Below are positions 1 through 5,903 of a stretch of 12,055 bases of DNA, piece after piece. Origin of the DNA: Gammaproteobacteria bacterium UBA4475 (GTDB lineage: Bacteria > Pseudomonadota > Gammaproteobacteria > Pseudomonadales > Azotimanducaceae). The notes under the pieces are model-generated. The model searched no databases, was not told where the DNA came from, and saw nothing but the letters and a program-made list of their open reading frames with translations. A program made the position numbers and the translations under genes. How positions within the stretch are numbered: position 1 is the first letter of the stretch; the number at the start of each line of letters is the position of its first letter. Location of the stretch: assembly GCA_002389265.1 (NCBI GenBank), contig DGOD01000234.1:1-12055 (forward strand), in the 5' to 3' direction.

Positions 1-11
1 CTTATCTCGTA

Positions 12-833
12 CTATTTACCCGTCCAGTTGGGTGATCGATTCTCTAAAAAGGCAGCGACCCCTTCTGCATAATCAGGCTGCTGCATCATGCTGCTGACTA
101 ACGCCTCACTATCCACCACAGCACTCGCCAAATCGCGATGCAGGTCTGTATAAATCTGGCGTTTGGTCTGCCGCAGCGACCCTGGCGAGACGGTATTTAG
201 CATGGATCGCGCATAATCCTTGGTTTCCTGTAGCAGGTTTTCGGCATTCACTAGCCGGTTGACCATGCCCAGCTCATACGCTTCCTCACTCATAAATACG
301 CGACTGGTGAATAGCAGATCATTCGCCCGCGCCAGGCCAATCATCTTCGGCAGTAACCAGGACAAACCAAACTCTGCCGGCAAGTTGAGCTTACCATGGG
401 CGGTGGTGAACTTGATCCCGGGCGCTGCGAAGCGAATATCGGCATAGCAGGCCAAAACCAAGCCGATGCCTGCAGCCGCACCATTTAGGGCGGCGATCAC
501 GGGCTTGGTCAGACCGAAGTGATAAGCGAAGTTCGCATCCAGTGATTCATGGGTACCGTAACCCGGCATGGCCAAGGCCACCGGTGTCCCCGGATCATAC
601 CCGCCTTTTTTGATATGGCCCTCAAGCGCCTGACTGTCAGCACCCACGCAAAAACCGCGACCCGCACCGGTGACAATGATCGCACCTACCGCCGAGTCCT
701 GCTCGGCTTGCAGTAATACCCAGCGATATTCTGTGTGCATTCGACCAGTCCAGGCATTCATGCGATGAGGCCGATTCAGGGTAATGACCCCTAGTCCGTC
801 TTCTACCTCATAGTGGACTGCTTTGAGTTCCAT
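12..833 (-). CDS. Enoyl-CoA hydratase/isomerase (crotonase) family protein
   Basis: A 273-residue cytosolic crotonase-fold enzyme acting on an acyl-CoA thioester; the exact reaction is not settled. Visible: the N-terminal strand-and-loop ITLNRPHRMNAW (residues 17-28), first oxyanion-hole segment CVGAD (62-66), second oxyanion segment NGAAAGIG (117-124), and the usual C-terminal end AFLENRSPNWTG (261-272). Aligned by eye to rat enoyl-CoA hydratase, Glu144 corresponds to Val126 and Glu164 to His146, so both classic hydratase glutamates are absent. Glu154 (in PAEFGLSW) falls where dienoyl-CoA isomerase has Asp204. An isomerase or other crotonase chemistry is therefore as likely as hydration. The ATG at 831-833 has AGGA six bases upstream (840-843), supporting this start. 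It is divergent from fxsA, and its downstream neighbour lies outside the window. Family assignment is firm; substrate unknown. Confidence 0.93.
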   Translation of the reverse strand: MELKAVHYEVEDGLGVITLNRPHRMNAWTGRMHTEYRWVLLQAEQDSAVGAIIVTGAGRGFCVGADSQALEGHIKKGGYDPGTPVALAMPGYGTHESLDANFAYHFGLTKPVIAALNGAAAGIGLVLACYADIRFAAPGIKFTTAHGKLNLPAEFGLSWLLPKMIGLARANDLLFTSRVFMSEEAYELGMVNRLVNAENLLQETKDYARSMLNTVSPGSLRQTKRQIYTDLHRDLASAVVDSEALVSSMMQQPDYAEGVAAFLENRSPNWTGK

Positions 834-901
834 ATTGATTCCTAGTGCATCTTGTCAGCCCACTGGGCACGATTTCGCTTCCACCCAAACGGGCAATGGT
901 G

Positions 902-910
902 AATCTATCA
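902..910 (-). promoter_or_regulatory. Possible extended -10 promoter for the crotonase gene
   Basis: On the minus strand the spacer contains TGATAGATT (902-910), which fits the extended -10 pattern TGnTAnnnT. No good -35 box lies 16-18 bases upstream. A start about seven bases downstream would give a leader of roughly 60 bases before the crotonase ATG. Pattern match only. Confidence 0.25.
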
Positions 911-964
911 CATATTTCCAACCGACACCTTCGTCTGGCTGGCAGCGAAATTTGCTGCGCCTGC

Positions 965-973
965 TGTTACACT
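965..973 (+). promoter_or_regulatory. Possible extended -10 promoter abutting the fxsA start codon
   Basis: TGTTACACT at 965-973 matches the extended -10 pattern TGnTAnnnT, with TACACT close to TATAAT. It ends six bases before the A of the fxsA ATG at 980, so transcription would begin at or next to the start codon and make a leaderless message. No convincing -35 box is present, which an extended -10 may tolerate. The lack of a Shine-Dalgarno sequence before 980 fits this reading. Confidence 0.35.
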
Positions 974-979
974 CTCCCC

Positions 980-1492
980 ATGCGATTTCTTCTACTATTT
1001 TTCATTGGCACCCCCATCCTCGAGATGATCGTCTTGATCAAGGTGGGCGCCATGATTGGCACCATCCCAACGATAGCCCTCGTCGTATTGACGGCAACCA
1101 TCGGCGTTTGGTTACTAAAGCGTGAAGGGCTGGCGACGCTGACACGACTACAGCAAAAAATGACTCAGGGCGAGCTGCCGGGCAAAGAACTGCTCGAGGG
1201 TGTGATGCTGATTATCGGCGGTGCACTGCTCCTGACGCCGGGGTTTGTCACCGATGCCATCGGCTTTGTCTGCCTGATACCCTGGCTCCGCCAACCCGTG
1301 GCTGCCTGGCTGCTGAATCACACCCAGCTGTTTCAGGGCACAATGCAGATGGGTGGCATGCGAATGGGCGGCATGCAGATGGGCGCGTTCGGCAACGAGC
1401 CAACCGACGTCGAGCCAACTGAATTTGAACAAAATAGTCATCAAGTTATCGATGGCGAATTTGAAACCGAAGCAGACAAAAAACCGGACTAG
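980..1492 (+). CDS. fxsA: FxsA family inner-membrane protein
   Basis: A 170-residue membrane protein of the FxsA family, named for the E. coli protein whose overproduction relieves F-plasmid exclusion of phage T7; its biochemical role is not established. Hydrophobic stretches lie near residues 4-20, 24-46 and 73-101. The family signature LTPGFVTDAIG is at 85-95, and QQKMTQGELPG (58-68) matches the conserved cytosolic loop. The tail is polar and acidic and ends with the recurrent VIDGEFE (156-162). Residues 122-136 form three five-residue Met/Gly repeats not found in E. coli FxsA as I recall it. The frame is open back to an ATG at 845, but the first 45 residues would be non-homologous and MRFLLLFF at 980 matches the family N-terminus, so 980 is chosen even without a Shine-Dalgarno motif. 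The M20 peptidase follows after 92 bases. Confidence 0.9.
   Translation: MRFLLLFFIGTPILEMIVLIKVGAMIGTIPTIALVVLTATIGVWLLKREGLATLTRLQQKMTQGELPGKELLEGVMLIIGGALLLTPGFVTDAIGFVCLIPWLRQPVAAWLLNHTQLFQGTMQMGGMRMGGMQMGAFGNEPTDVEPTEFEQNSHQVIDGEFETEADKKPD
1343..1387 (+). repeat. Three 15-bp tandem repeats in fxsA (Met-rich)
   Basis: Three consecutive 15-base units (1343-1357, 1358-1372, 1373-1387) each begin ATGC and encode MQMGG, MRMGG and MQMGA. Units differ at only a few bases. They give a run with six Met in 15 residues, at the start of the soluble tail after the last membrane segment. The pattern suggests slippage duplication; MxM and MxxM spacing is also typical of soft-metal sites, but metal binding here is inference. 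Confidence 0.8.
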
Positions 1493-1584
1493 CAGCACCC
1501 ACGGCTGCCAACGGATAACAGCGTTAAGCAGGCTGAAAGTAGCCAGCGCTTGACACCACTTATAGCACCAGAGGCAAGCTCAAC

Positions 1585-2988
1585 ATGGACCAGGATCAAA
1601 TTCTCGATTATGTAGACAGTTTTTGGGAAACCGACATCATCGACAGCCTGTCTGAATATATTAAAATTCCGAACAAGTCGCCCATGTTCGATAAAGACTG
1701 GGAGGCCAACGGTCATATGCAGGTCGCCATGGACCATGTCATGGCCTGGATCACCGCGCAGCAGGTACCCGGATTGACCATGGCGCTGCACCAACTGCCA
1801 GGCCGCACGCCTACGCTGCTGGTGGAGTATCCAGGCGAACGGGACGATACCGTATTGATCTACGGCCACCTCGATAAGCAACCAGAATTTTCCGGCTGGT
1901 ATCCAGACCTGGCCCCTTGGGTGCCGGTAAGAAAAGATGACAAGCTCTATGGTCGAGGCGGCGCCGATGACGGCTATGCCGTGTACTCAGCCATCGCTGC
2001 ACTGAAAGCGCTGATTGCCCAAGACGCGCCATCACCTCGAGTAGTGATTCTGATCGAAGCGTCGGAAGAAAGCGGTAGTCCTGACCTGCCCGTTTATATG
2101 GAGTCTTTAGCCCCGCAGATCGGCACACCGGGGTTGGTCATCGCCCTGGACTCAACCTGCGGCAACTATGACCAGCTGTGGGTTACGACCTCATTACGCG
2201 GCATGTTAATCGGCGATATCACTGTCAAGGTACTCGAGCAAGGGGCTCATTCGGGCGCAGCCGGTGGCATCGTTGCCTCCAGCTTCCGCGTTCTCAGGCA
2301 ACTCATCTCACGAGTCGAAGACGAGGTCACTGGCGCAATATCGCCGTCGTTCTTGAATGAGCAAATCCCTGAAAGCCGGCGGGAAGAAGCCATCGCTGCA
2401 GGCAAGGTCTTGGCACCAGATTTCCGCACCCTATACACCTACGTGGGTAACAGCAGCCCCATGTCTGACGATCCCACCGAACTGGTACTCAACAACACCT
2501 GGCTGGCATCTATGGAGATCACCGGCATGGACGGTATTCCCTCGCTGGCCGATGCCGGCAATGTCCTACGCCCCTATACCACGGCAAAGTTCGCTTTGCG
2601 CCTGCCACCCACTACCGACGCCGAAGCTGCCAAAACTGCGCTGACCAACCTGCTGACCAATGACGCGCCTTATGGTTGTGATATCGACATTCGTTGGGAG
2701 CAACCCAACGCCGGCTGGCACGCGCCGGAAACCAGCCCGGCCCTGTCTGCGTCGTTACAAGCCGCTTCAAATACCTACTTCGGCGCACCGGCCATGTATC
2801 TTGGCTGCGGCGGCAGCATTCCATTTATGGAATTTCTCGCTCGCAAGTTGCCCGAGGCTCAGTTTGTGGTGACCGGTGTGTTGGGACCCCATTCAAATGC
2901 CCATGGACCGAATGAATTTTTGCACATTCCAACGGCCAAGAAGATCACTGCCTGTGTGGCTAAAATTCTGTACGACTGGCGCCGGTAA
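1585..2988 (+). CDS. M20 family zinc metallopeptidase (dipeptidase-like)
   Basis: A 467-residue cytosolic peptidase of the M20 di-zinc family, closest in size and motifs to the carnosinase/DUG1-type dipeptidases; it probably hydrolyses short peptides or N-substituted amino acids. Metal and catalytic residues are recognisable: GHLDKQP (94-100; His95 ligand, Asp97 activator), GRGGADD (123-129; bridging Asp128), EASEESGS (158-165; catalytic Glu161 and ligand Glu162), Asp189 in ALDST, and the terminal ligand His440 in SNAHGPNE (437-444). The lid or dimerisation domain spans roughly 205-345 and carries GAHSG (His222) and LRLPP (Arg339), matching residues that contact substrate across the dimer. 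There is no signal peptide. GAGG-type Shine-Dalgarno (GAGG 1571-1574, ten bases before ATG) supports the start. It may be co-transcribed with fxsA. Its stop lies 11 bases from the end of the convergent MATE gene. Substrate is not predictable. Confidence 0.93.
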   Translation: MDQDQILDYVDSFWETDIIDSLSEYIKIPNKSPMFDKDWEANGHMQVAMDHVMAWITAQQVPGLTMALHQLPGRTPTLLVEYPGERDDTVLIYGHLDKQPEFSGWYPDLAPWVPVRKDDKLYGRGGADDGYAVYSAIAALKALIAQDAPSPRVVILIEASEESGSPDLPVYMESLAPQIGTPGLVIALDSTCGNYDQLWVTTSLRGMLIGDITVKVLEQGAHSGAAGGIVASSFRVLRQLISRVEDEVTGAISPSFLNEQIPESRREEAIAAGKVLAPDFRTLYTYVGNSSPMSDDPTELVLNNTWLASMEITGMDGIPSLADAGNVLRPYTTAKFALRLPPTTDAEAAKTALTNLLTNDAPYGCDIDIRWEQPNAGWHAPETSPALSASLQAASNTYFGAPAMYLGCGGSIPFMEFLARKLPEAQFVVTGVLGPHSNAHGPNEFLHIPTAKKITACVAKILYDWRR

Positions 2989-2998
2989 AACAGCTGAT

Positions 2999-3015
2999 CC
3001 TAGCGGTGCGCTAGG
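2999..3015. terminator. Perfect hairpin at a convergent gene junction
   Basis: CCTAGCG-GTG-CGCTAGG is a perfect 7-bp stem with a three-base loop. It begins 11 bases after the M20 stop and includes the last codons and TAG stop of the MATE gene. It lacks a T-tract on the plus strand; on the minus strand a TTTT follows only about eight bases beyond the stem. A bidirectional transcription block or 3'-end stabiliser is plausible, but it is not a classic intrinsic terminator. Confidence 0.45.
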
Positions 3016-4391
3016 CTGAGAATCAGGTCAGGATGACGCCGCAGCCACCAAAGTCGACTTAAGACACATACCGCCACAAACATCAGGGCTACGGTCAGGC
3101 CTGCCCAAAAACCGTAGGCGCCCATTGGCGGTCCTATCCAGCCATAGCCTAACGTCAGCGCAACCGGCAGACCCACAAACCAGTATCCTAGCAACGTTAT
3201 GGCCATGGGCACCCGAGTATCCTTGTAGCCTCGCAAGGCACCGATAGTGGTGGCCTGAGCGCTGTCAAACAGCTGAAAGACAGCGACGAACAGCATCAAG
3301 CTGGAGGCCAGCGCCACGACCTGGGCATCCGTGCTGTACAGCCCAGCAATAAAATGCCGCGCCGACACCACAAAGGCACCCAGCAACACCGCGACCCCAA
3401 GGGTTAACCAGACGGCGAGCTGGGCCACCTGTGCCGCTGCATCGAATTTGCCGGCACCCACATTGAACCCCACCCTGATTGTCGCCGCCATGCCGAGGGC
3501 CAAGGGAAACATAAAGGTCAGACCACCTAGATTAATGGCAATCGTATGGGCGGCAACAACGTCGGCGCCGAAGCGACCGAGCAATAACGCCACCATGGCA
3601 AACAGCGCCATCTCAAAAAACATGGTTGCCCCGATGGGGATTCCCACGGCAATCAGTCGTCTCATGGGCTGCCAGTCTGGCCAGCTGAACTGCTGCCGCC
3701 AACCCGTTGACTCAAATCGCGACTGACTCACTACGACTAAAATTAAACACAGTTCAAGCCACATAACGATCGCAGTGGCCACGCCACAGCCGACGCCACC
3801 CATAGGGGCAATCCCAAAGGCACCGTAGATAAATATATAATTCAATGGAATTTTTAACAGCAAGGCCGACACCGCGATGAACATCGCCGGCCGAGTAAAG
3901 CCCAGCCCTTCACACAAAAACCGCAGGACAAAATAACCCATCAGAGCCGGCACGCCCCAAGCCGTCGCTGCCAGATAACCTACCGAAACGGGGATCGCCG
4001 CGGGATCTATCACCATAAAGGCATAGATGATCTCGGCGTTAAGGATAAATGCAATGAGCAAACCTGCGCCGAAGCCTGCTAGCCACAAGGCCTGGCGAAT
4101 GACCTCGCCCACCTCACGCTGGCGCCCGGCGCCGTTGAGCTGAGACACCGCGGGCGTAACTGCTTGCAGCACGCCCATGAAAAACATCATCATCGGCCAC
4201 ATCAGCGCACCACCGAGTGCGACGCCGGCGAGGTCTACGGCACTGACTCGGCCAGCCATGAGCGTGTCAACCAGCACCATTGCCATCTGCGCGAGTTGGG
4301 CGGTCAGAATCGGCAACGCCAGACGCACCAACTTATTGAGCTCGGAAGCCGGGGCGGAATGATGACCGGTACCCGGGGTATTAGTTTCCAC
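3000..4391 (-). CDS. norM: MATE family multidrug efflux transporter, NorM type
   Basis: A 463-residue inner-membrane antiporter expected to export cationic drugs or dyes in exchange for Na+ or H+. It has about twelve hydrophobic segments in two six-helix halves. NorM hallmarks are clear: VDTLMAGRVSAVDLAGVALG (41-60) in helix 1, TPAVSQLNGAGR (79-90), and GALRGYKDTRVPMAITLLGY (384-403) in the second half. Asp42, Glu260 (FFEMAL) and Asp391 occupy the positions of Vibrio NorM Asp36, Glu255 and Asp371, the acidic residues tied to cation coupling. The start is GTG at 4389-4391: the frame is closed upstream by TGA at 4401-4403, and no in-frame ATG occurs before helix 1. AGGA lies about 18 bases upstream, too far for this GTG but well placed for an out-of-frame GTG at 4402-4404. 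It lies 61 bases downstream of the acyl-CoA dehydrogenase on the same strand. Drug range is unknown. Confidence 0.92.
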   Translation of the reverse strand: METNTPGTGHHSAPASELNKLVRLALPILTAQLAQMAMVLVDTLMAGRVSAVDLAGVALGGALMWPMMMFFMGVLQAVTPAVSQLNGAGRQREVGEVIRQALWLAGFGAGLLIAFILNAEIIYAFMVIDPAAIPVSVGYLAATAWGVPALMGYFVLRFLCEGLGFTRPAMFIAVSALLLKIPLNYIFIYGAFGIAPMGGVGCGVATAIVMWLELCLILVVVSQSRFESTGWRQQFSWPDWQPMRRLIAVGIPIGATMFFEMALFAMVALLLGRFGADVVAAHTIAINLGGLTFMFPLALGMAATIRVGFNVGAGKFDAAAQVAQLAVWLTLGVAVLLGAFVVSARHFIAGLYSTDAQVVALASSLMLFVAVFQLFDSAQATTIGALRGYKDTRVPMAITLLGYWFVGLPVALTLGYGWIGPPMGAYGFWAGLTVALMFVAVCVLSRLWWLRRHPDLILSLAHR

Positions 4392-4404
4392 GTTGATGTG
4401 TCAC
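4381..4404 (-). promoter_or_regulatory. Possible seven-codon leader ORF overlapping the norM start
   Basis: GTG at 4402-4404 is preceded by AGGA (4410-4413) at a five-base spacing, the best ribosome site in this gap. It opens a seven-codon frame (VTHQRGN) ending at TAA 4381-4383, so it runs through the norM GTG at 4389-4391 in another frame. This would allow translational coupling of norM to a leader. It may equally be chance, or a sign that one base here is misread. Confidence 0.25.
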
Positions 4405-4452
4405 GTTTATCCTGTCTGTTCAATCAAAAGCGGGCCACGCACCTGCCCGGTG

Positions 4453-5637
4453 TTACAAGCCCAGCACGGCCTGCGCAATAATATTGTGCTGCACTTCGCT
4501 GGACCCACCGGCAATGGTGTAACCGCGATGGTGAAACAGGCCACTGGCGACCATATCTGTGTAATCCGGGCCCACGGGTTCGGCGTCATCACCACGCAGG
4601 GTCGAATCCAGCGGCAGGCCATAATAACCGATCGCGTCCATCAGCAGGCGATCCATCGCTTGCACCAGCTCGCTGCCTTTAAGCTTGAGCATGGACGGCT
4701 CGCCACCTACCGTACCGCCCTGGTCAAAGGTCGATAACAGGCGCTGCGCGGTTGTGTCCAACGCCTCCAGGCGAATCGCCAGACTGGCCAACTGCGCCGC
4801 GTATTCCGGTCCTAGGTCAATGTTACGGGCCTGCTCCGCCTCAGCGACTCTCATGATACAACCGAGGATACGTCGATTCTCAGCCACCCTTGAGACAGCC
4901 ATGCGTTCGTTGCCCAGCAGGTTCTTGGCCACGCTCCAGCCCTGATTCTCCTCACCCAGGCGATTCCCCTTGGGCACCCTCACGCCATCAAAAAACACCT
5001 GATTCCACAACCGCTTGCCATTAAAAGCCATTAACGCCTCAACGGTGACGCCCGGCGTATTCATATCAATCAACAGAAAACTAATACCTAGCTGAGGTTT
5101 GGCGGTCGGGTCAGTCCGCACCAGCACAAAAATATGATCAGCCTGTTCCGCCGCCGAGGTCCAGATTTTGGAACCAGTGACCACATAGTCATCGCCATCA
5201 GACTCCGCTCGAGTGCGCACCGACGCCAAGTCAGAACCCGCCTGGGGCTCCGAATAACCCTGACACCAGGAGATTTCCGCATTGAGTATCAATGGCAGAT
5301 AGTGGGCCTTCTGGGCCTCTGTGCCATAGTTGATAATGGCTGGGCCCACCATCTTAAAGCCAAAACCCTGCAGCTCTGGCGCATGTGCGCCACGCATTTC
5401 ATTTTCAAAAATATGTCGACGGATCATGCTCCAATCCGTTCCACCGACTTCAACGGGCCAGTGGGGCGCTGCCCAACCACGGGCATTCAGAATTCGAGTC
5501 CAGCTATCCTGCTCGGCTTTGGTGACGGAATAGCCCAGCCTGACCTTGCGGCTGACGGCGTCATCCAGATGTTCATTGAGAAATGACCTGACCTCTAACT
5601 GAAAGGCTTGATCCGATGCACTTAATCCTGCTCTCAT
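4453..5637 (-). CDS. Acyl-CoA dehydrogenase family protein
   Basis: A 394-residue FAD enzyme expected to introduce an alpha,beta double bond into an acyl-CoA, passing electrons to ETF. It has the normal three-part fold: helical N-domain (1-120), beta domain with flavin/substrate loop CQGYSEPQAGSDLASVRTRA (125-144) and GSKIWTSAAEQADH (155-168), and helical C-domain ending in GGSSEVQHNIIAQAVLGL (377-394). The base position equivalent to MCAD Glu376 is Gly377. Glu244 in LGNERMAVSR (241-250) sits where isovaleryl-CoA dehydrogenase carries its catalytic Glu254, so it is the likely base. Such enzymes often use branched or ring-bearing acyl-CoAs; that is inference here. The frame is open to 5769, but GAGGG ends about seven bases before the ATG at 5635-5637, and homology starts there, so the extra 44 residues were dropped. 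The MATE gene follows on the same strand. Confidence 0.94.
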   Translation of the reverse strand: MRAGLSASDQAFQLEVRSFLNEHLDDAVSRKVRLGYSVTKAEQDSWTRILNARGWAAPHWPVEVGGTDWSMIRRHIFENEMRGAHAPELQGFGFKMVGPAIINYGTEAQKAHYLPLILNAEISWCQGYSEPQAGSDLASVRTRAESDGDDYVVTGSKIWTSAAEQADHIFVLVRTDPTAKPQLGISFLLIDMNTPGVTVEALMAFNGKRLWNQVFFDGVRVPKGNRLGEENQGWSVAKNLLGNERMAVSRVAENRRILGCIMRVAEAEQARNIDLGPEYAAQLASLAIRLEALDTTAQRLLSTFDQGGTVGGEPSMLKLKGSELVQAMDRLLMDAIGYYGLPLDSTLRGDDAEPVGPDYTDMVASGLFHHRGYTIAGGSSEVQHNIIAQAVLGL

Positions 5638-5674
5638 TTGCTGCCCTCTGCTGAACCAATCTCGCCACCCAAGG

Positions 5675-5702
5675 ATAATACTGCGGCACCCTCTGGTATG
5701 AA
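5675..5702 (-). promoter_or_regulatory. Candidate sigma70-type promoter for the acyl-CoA dehydrogenase gene
   Basis: On the minus strand TTCATA (5697-5702) and TATTAT (5675-5680) are separated by 16 bases, matching four of six and five of six consensus bases. A start near 5667 would leave a leader of about 30 bases carrying the GAGGG ribosome site before the ATG at 5637. Pattern match only. Confidence 0.4.
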
Positions 5703-5830
5703 TCCTACCACCATCAGCGACTAATTTGTGAGCATTGTTAACCACCACATCGGCTTTGTCGTCTGGCAATCAACTCACCAATTCGTTACCATGCATCACA
5801 TCCCCAGCGCCTGATACTCGTCTGCAACCG

Positions 5831-5856
5831 GCGCAAATATGCTCAAATTTTTGCAC
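5831..5856. promoter_or_regulatory. Imperfect inverted repeat upstream of the ABC exporter operon (possible operator)
   Basis: GCGCAAATAT (5831-5840) and ATTTTTGCAC (5847-5856) are inverted copies matching at eight of ten positions around a six-base spacer. The 26-bp site lies 47 bases before the first ABC gene, in the 266-bp divergent spacer, where a dimeric regulator could act. No regulator gene is present in the window and I could not place a convincing promoter for this operon. Confidence 0.35.
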
Positions 5857-5903
5857 ATACTGATACCAATGATGGCGACCACTAACGACGAAAGTAAGGA
5901 TCC

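Noticed and set aside
845..979. N-terminal extension of fxsA from an ATG at 845
   Set aside because: The 45 extra residues are not hydrophobic or family-like, and the FxsA N-terminus begins exactly at the ATG at 980.
1492..1545. Short stems after fxsA (GCAGC/GCTGC and GGCT/AGCC)
   Set aside because: Stems of four to five pairs without a T-tract; not enough to call a terminator.
1550..1566. TTGACA followed by TATAGC before the M20 gene
   Set aside because: The boxes are only five bases apart, and nothing resembling a -10 lies 16-18 bases from TTGACA.
5134..5586. 150-codon plus-strand frame inside the acyl-CoA dehydrogenase gene
   Set aside because: Antisense shadow of a well-conserved enzyme, with no ribosome site or family resemblance.
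5638..5769. 44-residue extension of the acyl-CoA dehydrogenase
   Set aside because: The inner ATG at 5637 has a good ribosome site and matches the usual N-terminus; the extension would also cover the candidate promoter.
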